Made by a program: the position numbers and the translations under genes
In this document: piece after piece, positions 46,122 to 58,699 of the stretch
Layout: every line of letters begins with the position of its first letter
How positions within the stretch are numbered: the first letter of the stretch is position 1
Notes under the pieces: generated by a model
Told to the model about the DNA's origin: nothing
What the model saw: the letters and a program-made list of their open reading frames with translations, nothing else
Databases searched by the model: none
DNA from: Orientallactaga sibirica
Taxonomy: Eukaryota; Chordata; Mammalia; Rodentia; Dipodidae
Length of the DNA stretch: 64,000 nt
NCBI GenBank assembly: GCA_036365145.1
Contig: JAEOAD010001413.1
Span: 2,072,501 to 2,136,500 of the forward strand
Reading direction: 5' to 3'

Positions 46122-47836
46122 GAACTCACGGCCATTCTGGTACCTCTACCTGCTTCCCCCCCCCCCCGCCCCCCGTGCTGGGATTAAAGGCCAGCGCCAC
46201 CCGGTACCAAGGCCAGCTCCACCTGCAATTTCAACAGCAACTCAGGCCCCTTCTCTCCTCAGTGCCAAGGTTTGGAGGCAAGTTAGGGAGGTCTCCCTGC
46301 AATGGTAGGGGACGAACCAGCTCCTTTTAATGGACAGAGGAAAGTAATTAATTCAGGGCTGTGGAATGTAATTCGGTTGGTACAGTGTTTGCCTATTATG
46401 CATGAAGCCCTGGGTTGGATCCCAAACACAGCATAAAACGGAACCCGTAATCCCAGCCCTGTGGAGGTGGCGGCAGGAAGATCAGATGTTTACTCATCCT
46501 TGGCTCAGCAAGGGAATGGCCCTTGCCTAGCCTGGGTTCTGTGAGTGAGGGAAGGAGGAAGATGGGTTTGCAGATTCTTAGAGAGGGCTTTGTGCTGAGC
46601 ATAATGGAGGAACAAAACAATGGGTCAGGGCTGGGGAGATGGCTTAGCGGTTAAGGCATTTGCCTGCAAAGCCAAAGAACCCAGATTCAATTCCTCAGGA
46701 CCCATGTAAGCCAGATGCACAAGGTGGTGCATGTGTCTGGAGTTCGTTTGCAGTGGATGGAGGCCCTGGCATGCCCATTCTCTATTTCTTGCCTTGCTGC
46801 TCTCTCTCTGCCTCTTTCTCTCTCTCTCTCAAATAAATAAATAAATAATATTTTTAAAAATTCTTTTTTTGGTTTTTAAAAACACAGTGAATTAACCAGT
46901 CTCAGGATGGAACTCTCGGTGATCCTCCTAATCCCAGTGCTGGGAAGCGAGGCCAGCCCGGCTTTTAAAAATTCTTTAGAAACACAGTGGAGGAGGATCT
47001 TTAATCCCCAGAGAGTTTGAGGCCATCATGAGACTACAGAGTGAATTCCAGGTCAGCCTGGGCTAGAGTGAGACCCTACCTCGAAAAACAAAAACAAAAA
47101 CAAAACAAACAAACAAAAAAGTGAGTCAGGCTGTTCTGGGTGCCATTGACAGCGGTCTTTTTGACAATCTTCATCTGTACTTATGCCACCCCCAATAAGT
47201 AGCCCAAGTTGGCTTTGACAATAAGTAGCCCAAGTTGGCTTTGAACTTGTTACCTTCCTGTCTCAGCCTTCCAAGTACTCAGCACATTAGCTGGCTTGAA
47301 CCCGCAGCGATCCTCTTACCCCTGCCTCTGGAATGCTGGAATTAAAGGTGTGCGCACCACACCCTGGCAACAATGTTCTTATGGTGATAAATATGTTCGT
47401 GGTTTCTTAAAGGAAAAAGTGTTCTGAAACAACACGGTCTCCTCCACACTCCCATTTTACTCCCATTGCCATATCACACTCAAACGTGGGACCCCAGATC
47501 CATGGACTCCCATCTTGCTCACTTCTGGACTGGCTAGTGCACAGCAATCTAAAACCCTATGTGTCCGTGATGGTTACTGTGCCCCCAGCTCTTCTCATTT
47601 ATTTATTTATTTATTTGTATTTATTTGTTTTTCTTTTTTTTTTTTTTCCTGAGGATCTTGCTCTACCTCAGGTTGACCTGAAATTCACTCTATAGTCTCA
47701 GGGTGGCCTTGAACTCACAAGGATCCTCCTACCTCTGCCTCCTGAGTGCTGGGATTAAAGGCATAAACTACCACAGCCAGCATTCTTTTTTTTTAAAAAA
47801 AATTTATTATTATTATTATTTGTTTTTGGAGAGAGA

Positions 47837-47878
<42 letters not shown>

Positions 47879-48114
47879 GGCACACCAGGGCCTCCGCTAT
47901 TGAAATTGAACTCCAGATGCTTGCTCCACCTAGTGGGCATGTGCAACCTTGTGCTTGCCTCACCTTTGTGTGTCTGGCTTATGTGGGATCTGGAGAGTTG
48001 GACATGAGTCCTTAGGCTTTGCATGCCAGTGCCTTAAATACTAAGCCATCTCTCCAGCCCTTCTTTTATTTTTTTAAATTATATTATATTATTATTATTA
48101 CTATTATTTTAATT

Positions 48115-49330
48115 TTAATTTTTTATTGACAACTTCCATAATTGTATCCCATGGTATTTCCCTTCCTCCCCCCACTTTCCCCTTTGAAACTCCACTCTCC
48201 ATTATATTCCCTCCCCCTCTCAATCAGTCTCTCTTTTATTTTGATGTCATGATCTTTTCCTCCTATTATGATGGTCTTGTGTAGGTAGTGTCAGGCACTG
48301 TGAGGTCATGGATATCCAGGCCATTTTGTGTCTGGAGGAGCACTTTGTAAGGAGTCCTACTCTTCCTTTGATTCTTACATTCTTTCTGCTCCGTCCCCCT
48401 TCCCCCAATGGACCCTGAGCCTTGGAAGGTGGGTTTGAGATGTTTCAGTGCTGAGCACTCCTCTGTCACTTCTCAGCATCATGGTGTCTTCTGAGTCATC
48501 TCAAGGTTGCTACCATCTGAAAAGAGAAGCTTCTCTAAACAAAAGTGAGAGTAAGCCGGGCGTGGTGGCGCATGCCTTTGATCCCAGCACTTGGGAGGCA
48601 GAGGAAGGAGGATAGCTGTGAGTTCGACGCCACCCTGAGACTACATAGTTAATTCCAGGTCAGCTTGGACCAGAGTGAGACCCTACCTCAAAAAAAAAAA
48701 AAAAAAAAAAAAAAGTGAGAATAGCATTAATATATGGGTATGGACAGTAAGAGAAGTGCTTACTGGACAGTTTGGTGAGCATAGTATATACATTTAGTGT
48801 GACACAAGCAGACGTTACACCCCTAAGGCTCATGACTACCCCTGTTGTAAGTTTTCAGTATCAGGGATGTATTCCCTCCCATGAGGCGGGCCTCCAGTCC
48901 AATTAGAGAGCAGTTGGTTTCCCCCATAACAGACATGCCACTATTGTACCCATTGGCTCATTTGGCCTGGCTGGCCAAATTTAAGGCTTGCAGTGTCCAT
49001 TGTTGAATACCTTCACTGGTGTTTTCTCTCTCTCCCATTGAACTGCATGCAGTGTAGCTTTTTCCAGCTTTCTGTCAGCTGGTCTACATGGAGGAGGTTT
49101 TCAGCTCAGCTCCAGCAGGATTTCTCAGTGACCTTGCAGCCCAAGTATGTGGAGTCTTCAGCAATAGGGTCTTACCATCTATTCCTGGTGGGAAACCAAG
49201 GGCCTCGGCAAGGGCCTGTAATGTTTTGGGGGTGTGACCTCCCCGGCCAACAACTCGCTGGAAGGTATCCCATCCCTGGCACTGAAAATTTTCTAGTAAC
49301 AATCTATGGCTTCTGAGTGTTCCATTGTCC
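48115..49330 (-). mobile_element. L1-like LINE 3' end, 5' truncated, interrupted by a B1
   Basis: Reverse strand reads to a terminal ATTATGGAAGTTGTCAATAAAA preceded by a G-rich stretch (GGAAAGTGGGGGGAGGAAGG) and TCAAAATAAAAGAGAGACTG, the layout of rodent L1 3' UTRs. About 1.05 kb without the B1. A second copy lies at 54650-55190 in the opposite orientation. No reverse transcriptase motif is present, so family assignment rests on the 3' end only. Confidence 0.6.
48554..48710 (+). mobile_element. B1-like SINE inserted in an L1-like 3' end
   Basis: Complete 7SL-type element starting AGCCGGGCGTGGTGGCGCAT with an A-tail, flanked by AAAAGTGAGAGTA (48541-48553) and AAAAGTGAGAATA (48711-48723). The target-site duplication and interruption of L1 sequence show it is younger than the L1. 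Confidence 0.9.
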
Positions 49331-49569
49331 AGAAAAGCAGGTTTCCATATGACTTATTTATATCCTAGATTTTGATTAGCCCTTCCTCCACCTTTCCTTT
49401 ACTCAATCTCTTCCCCTGACCTCAAGTAGTTGATGATGATGTTTATTATTATTATTATTATTTTGGTTTTTCAAGGAAGGGTCTCACTCTAGCCCAGGCT
49501 GATCTGGAATTCACTATGTAGTCTCAGGGTGACCTAGGATTATAGGCATGTGCCACCACACCTGGCTTA

Positions 49570-49635
49570 AATTTTATTTTATTTTATTTTATTTTATTTT
49601 ATTTTATTTTATTTTATTTTATTTTATTTTATTTA
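49570..49635. repeat. ATTTT pentanucleotide repeat
   Basis: About 12 units of ATTTT between a B1-like fragment and a DIP-like SINE. A similar AAAAT-type repeat is at 38600-38657. Confidence 0.95.
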
Positions 49636-49984
49636 TTTCAGAGAGATAGAGAGGCAGGTAAATGGAGAGAGAATTGGCGGGCTTTCACCTGCCGCAAACA
49701 TACTCCAGATGTATTTGCCACCTTGTGCATCTGGCTGGCTTACATGGGTCCTGGGGAATTGAACATGAGTCCTTTGCTTTGCAGGCAAACGACATAACTG
49801 CTAAGCCATCATTCCAGCCCTCGAGTGGAATCTTTATATGCAAATCCAGGAGGCACATGAGTCTGGAGTTCATTTGCAGTGGTTGAAGGCCCTGGTGTGC
49901 CCATTTTCTTTCTCCCTCTCTCCCTCTTTCTCTCTGTCAAATAAATAAATTAAATTAAATTTAAATTAAAAAAAAAAACAGCGA

Positions 49985-50410
49985 AATACACAAATCCAGC
50001 CAAGTCACTTTTTGGCTTAAAACCTTTGTATGGGTGGCTCCTCCAGATATCCAAGACACGCCCATCCTCCTAGAAATTCCTGCACCAAGTGACACTGGCC
50101 TAGGAATCACCTCTTCTAGCTCACCACCGGCATTGCACTCTGCCCTGACATTGTTGTGAATTCTGGCAGCTGCGGGAATGGGGCCACCTCATCACCTCCG
50201 TTCTTTGCATTTGCTGTTCCTTCTGGCTTTAAACTCCTTTCCCACCAGTGTCTTCTGGGACTCATTCAGACAGCAACAGCTTCTTCAGAAAGCTCCCTTG
50301 GAAGCCTCAGGCTACATCAGCTATTCTTCCTCTGTGACCCCCCTCCCCTGAGACTCTCTGAAGGCCCGGCCTGGGCTCAGATGTCTGCAGGGGGGGCGGC
50401 TATTTGTTGC
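49985..50410 (+). mobile_element. L2-type ancient LINE relic
   Basis: TTTGCATTTGCTGTTCCTTC, CTGGCTTTAAACTCCTTTCC and CAGAAAGCTCCCTTGGAAGC follow the usual order of the L2 3' end. Diverged and truncated. Confidence 0.5.
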
Positions 50411-53400
50411 TACCTGTGGGTTGTCCACTCCTTTTTTAAAAAAAATTTTTTTTTCTGATTTATTTATTTTAATTTATTTATTGGGAGACAGAGAGAGGGA
50501 CTGAGAGAGAGTTCGAGGCCAGTGAGACCACCATAGTTAATTCCAGGTCAGCCTGGACTAGAGTGAGACTCCAGACACAAAAAAAACCAAAAAAATCTGA
50601 TTTATTTATTTATTAGAGACAGAGGGACTGAGAGAGAGTGAGAGGGTGTAGTGTGCAGGGGCCTCTAGCCACTGCTAACGAATCAGACCAGCCACCATGT
50701 GTTGTCTACTGGGACCTGGAAGGTAGAACCTGGTCCTTCATGCAGGCAATGTTAATTGCTAAGCCATCTCTCCAGCCCTGGGTTATATATATATGGAATA
50801 TAGAAGTGGACTATATGCTCATGTTCTGATAAATAAAATATAAAAATAAATATAAGAAATAATATAAAAATGAACAAAAAACTCACATCAATAAGAGAAT
50901 GAATAGTGAAAACTGGGTGTAGTGGCACACATCTATAATCCCAGCACTCAGGAAGTTGAGGCAGGGGAAATCATGAGTTCAAGGCCATCCTGAGCTACAG
51001 AGTGAGTTCCATAAGAGCTGGAGTTACATAACAAGACCCTGTCTCAAACACACACACACACACACACACGCACGCACGCACACACACACACACACGCATG
51101 CACACAGACACACACTCTGGGTATGGAAGTTTATCCCTGTGATTTCAGCCCTCAGGAAGGAAGGCAGTTCACAGTTCTAGACTAGAACTGAGCCACTTTG
51201 AGAGTTCCGGGTCAGCCCAAGCTAGAGTAAGGTCTTCTCCAGCTGTTTTGTTTTTCAATACCAGGTCTCATGTAGCTCAGGCTGGTTTTGAACTCACTAT
51301 CTGAGGACTATCTGGACCTCTTGATTTTCACACTTCTACTTCCCTAGTGCAGAAACTACAGGCGAGCTCAAAACCCTTGTTCCAGGCTGGGTATGGTGGT
51401 GCACGCCTTTATTTCCAGCACTCAGGAGGCTGAGGTAGGAGGATGGCTATGAATTTGAGGCCAGCTTGGAACTACAGGATGAGTTCCAGGTCAGCCTGTC
51501 TTGAAAAAAACAAAACAAACAAACAGAAAAACCCAAGTTCCGGAAGGTATGTAGTGAACAAATTAGGGGTGGGTCTACATTTTCTTTTTTTCTTTCTTTC
51601 TTTTTTTTTTTTTCGAGGTAGGGTCTCATTCTGGCCCAGGTTGACCTGGGATTCACTATGTAGTCTCAGGATGGCCTCAAGCTCACGGCGATCCTCCTAC
51701 CTCTGCCTCCTGAGTGCTGGGATTAAAGGTGTGCACCACCACGCCCGGCTTTGGGTCTACATTTTCTATGTCTTGAATTTCCAGTAATTTGAAGCAATCC
51801 TTCTTAAGGAAGTGAAAACAAAATTATGAATATAAAATTAGATATTACCATTAATGTACTCCAGCTGGGCGTGGTGGCTCACTCCTGTAATACTGGCAAT
51901 GGTGGAAGCTGAAGTCTACATTTTGAGTTCCAAACCACTGAGGCTGCATTGTGAGACCTTGTCTCAAAAGTAACAGACAAAACCTGGTGTGGTGGCGCAC
52001 GCCTTTAATCCCAGCACTCGGGAGGCAGAGGTAGGAGGATTGCCTTGAGTTTGAAGCCACCCTGAGACTACATAGTGAATTCCAGGTCAACCTAGGCTAG
52101 AGCGAGACCCTACCTCAAAAAAACAAAAACAGGGCTGGATAGATGGCTCAGCAGTTAAGGCACTTGCCTGCAAAACCTAAGGACCCAGGTTCAAGTCTCC
52201 AGGTCCCATGTAAGCCAGATGCACATGGTGACACATGCATATGGAGTTCATTTGCAGTGGCTAGAGGCCCTGGTGCGCCCATTCCCACTCTGTCTCTCTC
52301 TCCCTCTCCCTCTCTCTGTCTCTAATAAATAAATAAAAATAAATCTAAAAAAAAAAAAAACGGGCTGGAGAGATTGCTTATCAGTTAAGCACTTGCCTAT
52401 GAAGACTAAGGACCCTAGTTTGAGGCTCAATTCCCCAGTACCCACGTAAGCCAGATGCACAAGGTGGTGCATGCATCTGGAGTTCATTTTTAGTGGCTGG
52501 TGGCCTTGGTGTGCCCATTCTCTCTCTCTCTGCCTCTTTCTCTGTCTGTTACTCTAAAATAAATAAATAAATAAACCAAAAAAAGGGGGGTGCTGGAGAG
52601 ATGGCTTAGCGGTTAAGGTGCTTACCTGCGAAGCCAAAGGACCCGCATTCAATTCCCTAGGAACCACGTAAGCCAGTTGCACATGGTGACACATGTGTCT
52701 GGAGATCATTTGCAGTGGCTGGAGGCCCTGGTGTGCTCATACTCACTCTCTCTCAAGTAAATAAACAAAAACATTTTTAATTTTTTTAGAATTTGAGACA
52801 GAGAGAGAGAATGGGCACACCAGGGCCTCTAGCCACTGCAAATGAACTCCAGATGCATATGCCACCTTGTGCATATGGCTTACGTGGGACCTGGAGAATT
52901 GAACCTGGGTCCTTAGGCTTCACAAACAAGCACCTTAACCGTTAAGCCATCTCTCCAGCCCAATAAAAAAATAATTTTTTTGTTTTGGCTTTTTTTTTGT
53001 TTGTTTGTTTTGGTTTTTCGAGGTAGGGTTTCACTCTGGTCCAGGCTGACCTGGAATTAACTATGTAGTCTCAGGGTGGCCTTGAACTCATGGCAATCCT
53101 CCTACTTCTGCCTCCCAAAAGTGCTGGGATTAAAGGCGTACGCCACCATGCCCAGCTGTTTTGGCTTTTTGAGATAGGTTTTCATTCTAGTCCAGGCTGA
53201 CTTGGCATTCACTATGTAGTCTTAGGGTGGCCTCAAACTTATGGCGATCCTCCTTCCTCTGCCTCCTGAGCACTGGGATTAAAGGTGTGAAAAAAAATAT
53301 ACATATACTTTAGTTTTTTGAGGTAGGGTCTCTCTCTAGCTCAGGCTGACCTGGAATTCACTATGTATTCTCAGGGTGGCCTTGAACTCACGGAAATCCT

Positions 53401-54649
53401 CCTACCTCTGCCTCCTGAGTGCTGGGATTAAAGGTGTGCACCATCACACCTGGCTGTGAAAAATATATATGTATATATTTTTGTTTGTTTGTTTTTCGAG
53501 GTAGGGTTTCACTCTAGTTCAGGCTGACCTGGAATTCGCTATGTAGTCTCAGGGTGGCCTCAAACTCACAGTGATCCTCCTATCTCCGCCTCCCAAGTGC
53601 TGGGATTAAAGGCGTGCACCACCATGCCCAGCTTGAAAGATATTTTTAAAAATTACTTTTTCAGGGCTGGAGAGATGGCTTAACAATTTAAAGCACATGC
53701 CTGCAAAGCCAAAGGACCCAGGTTCAATTCCCCAGGACCCATGTAAGCCAGATGCACAAGACAGCACATGTGTCTGGAGTTCATTTGTAGTGCTAGATGC
53801 CCCAGCACCCATTCTCTCTGTCTCCCTCTCTATCTGTCCCTTTCTCAAATACTAAGTAAAAAATAAAATAAATTATATATATATATATATATATATGTAA
53901 TTTTTTTGTTGTTTTTTTTTTGAGGTAGGGTTTCACTGTAGCCCAGGCTGACCTGGAATTCACTATGTAGTCTCAGGGTGGCCTCAAACTCACAGTGATC
54001 CTCCTACCTCTGCCTCCCGAGTGCTGGGATTAAAGGCATGCGCTACCATGATGCCTGGCAAAAATATATATATATATATATATATGCCAGCCTGGGACTA
54101 CAGAATGAATTTCAGGTCAGCTTGTGCTAGAGTGAGACCCTACCTTGAAAACAAACAAACACAAAAAAAAACCCAACCTTGTTTTTCAGGTCACTGGAAG
54201 GGCTTTTGTCAGTGGCTTACTTTAAAACCTGTTTAAAGTGAGGACATTCATTAACTAGGGACATGGAAGGAGCCAGGCAGGTGATGGGTACTGAAATTTA
54301 AACTTATGAGCTTTGAAATAAATTTGAACTTTGAACCTGACAGTTAAGTAAGCCAAGAAAGGGTAGGCTGGGATAAAGGAAGAGAAGTGAGAACTACAGT
54401 TTATGGTGAAAAGGGATGGGCTGTTGACTGTTTTTTTTCTTTAAGTTTTATTTTTACTTTTATTTATTTATTTGAGAGAGAGAGGGAGAGAGAATGGGCA
54501 CACTAGGGCCTCTAGCCGCTGCAAATGAACTCCAGACACATATGCCACCTTGTGCATCTGGCTTATGTGGTTCCTGGGGAATTAAACCTGGGTCCTTTGG
54601 CTTGCAGGCAAGTGCCTTAACCACTAAGTCATCTCTCCAGTCCCCCCCC

Positions 54650-55190
54650 TTTTTAAAATTACATATAGGCATGTCTGGCTAAATGTATATACTATGCTCA
54701 CCAAACTGCCCAGTAAGCACTTCTCTTCATGTCCACACTCATATATTAATGCTACTCTCACTTTTGGTTAGAGAAACTTCTTTTTTCAGATGGCAGTGAC
54801 CTTGGGACGACTCAGAAGGCACCATGGTGCTGAGAAGAAGGGACAGAGGAGTGCTCAGCACTGAAATATCTCTATCACATCTTCCAAGGCTCAGGGTCCA
54901 TTTCGGAAGAAGAGGTGGAAAGAATGTAAGAGCCAAAGGAAGAGTAGGGCTCCTTACAACGTGCTCCTCCAGACACAAAATGACCTGGATATCCATGACC
55001 TCACAGTGCCTGACACTACCTACACAAGACCATCAAAATAGGAGGAAAAGTCATGACATCAAAATAAAAGAGAGACTGAGAGGGGGAGGGGATATGATGG
55101 AAAGTGGAGTTTCAAAGGGAAAAGTGGGGGGGGGGGAGGGAAGTACTATGGGTTATTGTCTACAATTATGGAAGTTGTCAATAAAATTTT
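54650..55190 (+). mobile_element. L1-like LINE 3' end, shorter copy
   Basis: Shares with the reverse of 48115-48830 the segments CTGGATATCCATGACCTCAC, GCCTGACACTACCTACACAA and the terminal GGAAGTTGTCAATAAAA. Roughly 90% similar by eye. Ends in a T/A-rich stretch. Confidence 0.6.
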
Positions 55191-55245
55191 TTTCTTACTT
55201 TTTAAATTTTTTCTTTATTTATTTGAGAGAAAGAAATAGGCAAGG

Positions 55246-55387
55246 TTCCCAGAACTCGGGAGGCAGAGGTAGGAGGATCGCCGTGAGTTCAAGGCCACCC
55301 TGAGACTACATAGTTAATTCCAGGTCAGCCTGGGCCAGAGTGAGACCCTACCTCAAAAAACCAAAAAAAAAAAAAAAAAAAAAAAAA
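55246..55387 (+). mobile_element. 5'-truncated B1-like SINE inserted in a DIP-like SINE
   Basis: Flanked by perfect AAGAAATAGGCAAGG copies (55231-55245 and 55388-55402). It lacks the first ~30 bases of the consensus (starts at CCCAGAACTCGGGAGG), a truncated target-primed insertion. Confidence 0.9.
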
Positions 55388-58274
55388 AAGAAATAGGCAA
55401 GGAGAGAGAGATAGAGAGAGAATGGGTGCATCAGGGCCTCCAGCCGCTGCAAGCAAACTCCGGATGCATGCGCCCCCATGTGCATCTGACTTATGTGGGT
55501 CCTGGGGAATTGAACCTGGGTTCTTTAGCATTGCAAGCAAGTGCCTTAACCACTAAGCCATTTCTCCAGCCCCCTTTTCACTTTTTAAAAAAGATTATTT
55601 ATTTATTTATTTATTAGAGACAGAGAGAGGGAGAGAGAGATAGGAGAATGAGTGCACCAGGGCCTCTAGCCACTGCAAACAAACTCCAGACACATGTGTC
55701 ACCATGTGCATCTGGCTTACGTGGGACCTGGAGGATGGAACCTGGGTCCTTAGGCTTCGTAGGCATACACCTTAACAGTCGAACCATCTCTCCAGGCCCA
55801 CCCACCACCACCACCACAGTGTCTCTCTCTCTCTTTATTTTCAAGGTAGGGTCTCACTCTAGCCCAGGCTGACCTGGAATTCACTCTGTAGCCTCAGAGT
55901 GGCCTCACACTCACAGCAATCCTCCTACCTTTGCCTCCCGAGTGCTGGGATTAAAGGCGTGTGCCACCAAGCCCGGTTTAGACAGTGTCTCTTATGGAAT
56001 TTGTAGGTCACTGATTTAGCTAGACTAGTTAGCCAGTAAGTCCCAGGAATCCTCTTGACTCCACCTCCTCAATACTGGAATGACAGGCACAGTCGGCTGT
56101 GCCTGGTTTTTTGTGGGGGTGGTGTTGTGGATTCAAACTCAGGCTTAACTTAACTGGCTGAACGATCTCCCCAGCCCTCCTGCTTCTTTTTTTTTTTTTT
56201 TTTTTTTTTTGGTTTTTTGATGTAGGGTCTCACTATAGCCCAGGCTGGCCTAGAATTCAGTAATTAGTCTCAGGCTGGCCTCGTGTGCTCCTGGCTTTAT
56301 TTATTTATTTATTTTTTTGAGACAGGGTCTCACTATGTATCTCTGAGTGGCCTAGAACTTTTGGCAATTCTGTTGCCGCTGCTTCCCTGGTGTTAGGATG
56401 GCAGGTGCTCACAGGCGCCATGGAATTCAGTAGATACTTCTCTTAGCCGCAAAGTGGTTCTGGTGGTCCGCTGGTGGAAGAAATGAGCTCATACCCACAG
56501 GATAAATGGAGGGTGCTTCCTGAGTAACAGAGTAAAAATCTCAGGCGTCATTTCCACGGAAAGGGGAAATCATGGGGCTGTCACCAGATTTTTTTTTTTT
56601 TTTTTTTTTTAGGTTTTTCAAGGTAGGGTCTTGCTGTAACCCAGGCTGACCTGGAATTCACTATGTAGTCCCAGGGTGGCCTTGAACTCATGGCGATCCT
56701 CCTACCTCTGCCTTCTGGGATTAAAGGCGTGCATCACCAAACCTAGCACTAGATTTTTTTTTTTTTTTTTTTTTTTGAGCCTCACCATGTCTTGAACCCT
56801 CCTATCTCTACCTCCTGAGTGCTGGAGTTACAGGTCACTAAATTTTGGAGTTTTTTTTTTTTTTTTTTGGTCCATGCTTTACAAATCTTTATATCTCTGC
56901 ACACAGAAGTGCTTGAACAAATGTTCATTTTATTTTTTTATTGGTGTGCACTACATTCTAGGAATAGGGTTACAGGATGGAGAAGGGGCCAGAGTACCTC
57001 ATGTGGAACAGGCTGGATGTTTTCTACCCTGAGGCAATTCCTAGGAGCCCTGTCACCTCTTCAGACCGAGTTCTCTCCCTCCAACCTTTCTCTTTCCCTC
57101 TCCCGACCCTGTCTCTCCAGAGAAAATTTAAGTAATTAAGAGTCTGCAGGGGTCCGAGGGTAGAGTCCGGGAGAGACAGAAGGCAAGACGCACGGTGGCT
57201 AGAGGACCCGTGGTCGGAGTGACAGCCACAGAAAAGGGGGTGGGGGGTAATATGTGGATAAGAGAAGGGGAGCCTGAGCTTAGATGGGAAAGGAGGAGGG
57301 AATTCCCAGCTCAGGCCGGTCAGCCTGGCTCCAGCCAAGCCGGCTGTTTCCTGCCCTCCGTGACCCCCCACCCCGGAGCAGGACCCAGGCAGGGCAACGA
57401 GGAAGGACGGCGGGGTGTGGGGAGTACTACTTGTGGCAGGAAGATAAGTGCACGGTGACAAAAGGTCATCGCGGGTCTTCTCTGTCCTCTGGGGGCAGTG
57501 GGAGTACTTGGCACTCCTCCAGGTGTCCCAGACACTGTATTCTTTTATTACCTTTAACTCCACGTCCACTCCAGCAGCTCTTTAGGGACCTGCTTGGGTA
57601 CTCTGCACCCTCAGAAGAGCAAAGCTTTTCTGGATCCTCCCCTCAAATTGATGGCTTGGATGGGGGGGTGGGGAGCGAGTTGGCAAATGGAAGGAAGGGC
57701 TCCTCCCCAGCCATCCCGTGTGGGCCCCCAGGAGCCAGACAGGAAACAGCCTCAGGAAAGACAGCAGCAGCACCCCCCCCCACCCCAGAGGTCATGGCTA
57801 CAGGCGGCCGGGGACACCCCCCCCCAAAAAAAAGCGAGAGTGAGAAGAGTGACCTGGACATCTCTCTCTGGACCCCTCACCCTCTCTGACACGCCTACCT
57901 TTTTTTTTTTTAATTTGTTTTTGCGTTCTCTGTTTTTCGATATCCCTGTGCAGCTCCAATCACTGTCCCACCCTAATTTTTTCAGTGCTGAGCCTCGTGC
58001 GCAGTGGGTCTCCAGTACTTCAATGCAATGCTGTGCAAACGCTGATCGACTCCGGAGCCTTGGAAGTTGGGATGGTTGCCTGGGTGACCCCTGGGCAGGC
58101 GTACATCCTCAAAAGCATAGATCTGGGCCTGGAGAGACGGCTCAGCGGTTAAAGGCGCGTGCTTGTAAAGTCTGGCTGTCCCGGGTTCGATTCCCCAGAT
58201 CCCACTTAAAGCCAGATGCACAAAGTGGTGCATGCATCTGGAGTTTATTTGCAGCGGCAAGAAGCCCTGGTATG

Positions 58275-58333
<59 letters not shown>

Positions 58334-58699
58334 ACTCTCCTTGCAAATAAATAAAAAACATTGTAGATCTACCTTTTAAAAATTTGTTTATTTTTAATCT
58401 ATTTGCAGGGGAGAGATAGAACTCCAGATGCATGCACCAGTTTATGCATGCAGGTACTGGGGATTCGAACCCAAGTCGCACGGCCTTGCAGGCAAGTGCC
58501 TTTAACCACTGAGCCATCTCTGCAGTGCCTGTAGTCCTCTTCTACTATTTTCACCCATGCAATCCCCTACATCTACAAGGGGGTACTGGGGGACATTTAG
58601 ATGTGGGACTCTCATGTCCTATGCAAGATCAAAGCGGGCAGTGTATGTGGGGGGGGGAGGGACGCGCTTTTTTACTGTTAGGCTCTGCGCATTGCTGGA

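Larger units (their letters stand above)
46066..58530. repeat. Intergenic SINE region, Ephb4 side
   Basis: DIP-like plus 46627-46855, 52132-52350, 52365-52580, 52590-52770, 53663-53870, 58125-58350. DIP-like minus 47795-48060, 49625-49822, 50440-50785 (split by a B1 fragment 50510-50600), 52780-52960, 54435-54645, 55195-55572 (split by B1), 55590-55800, 58380-58530. B1-like minus 47590-47785, 51595-51755, 52985-53155, 53160-53290, 53310-53455, 53480-53635, 53905-54060, 55835-55980, 56600-56750. B1-like plus 46990-47130, 51385-51530, 51985-52130. ID-like plus 46350-46440. Unique: 46200-46340, 54170-54430, 56380-56590, 56870-58100. Borders approximate. Confidence 0.7.

Noticed and set aside
48115..49330. 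Processed pseudogene or endogenous retrovirus
   Set aside because: No open frame, no LTR and no protease/polymerase motif; the 3' end with AATAAA and the second copy fit a LINE 3' end better.
57594..58379. 261-codon open frame on the plus strand
   Set aside because: It runs from unique sequence into a DIP-like SINE and CT/CA repeats; no recognisable domain, low-complexity composition, no splice or promoter support.
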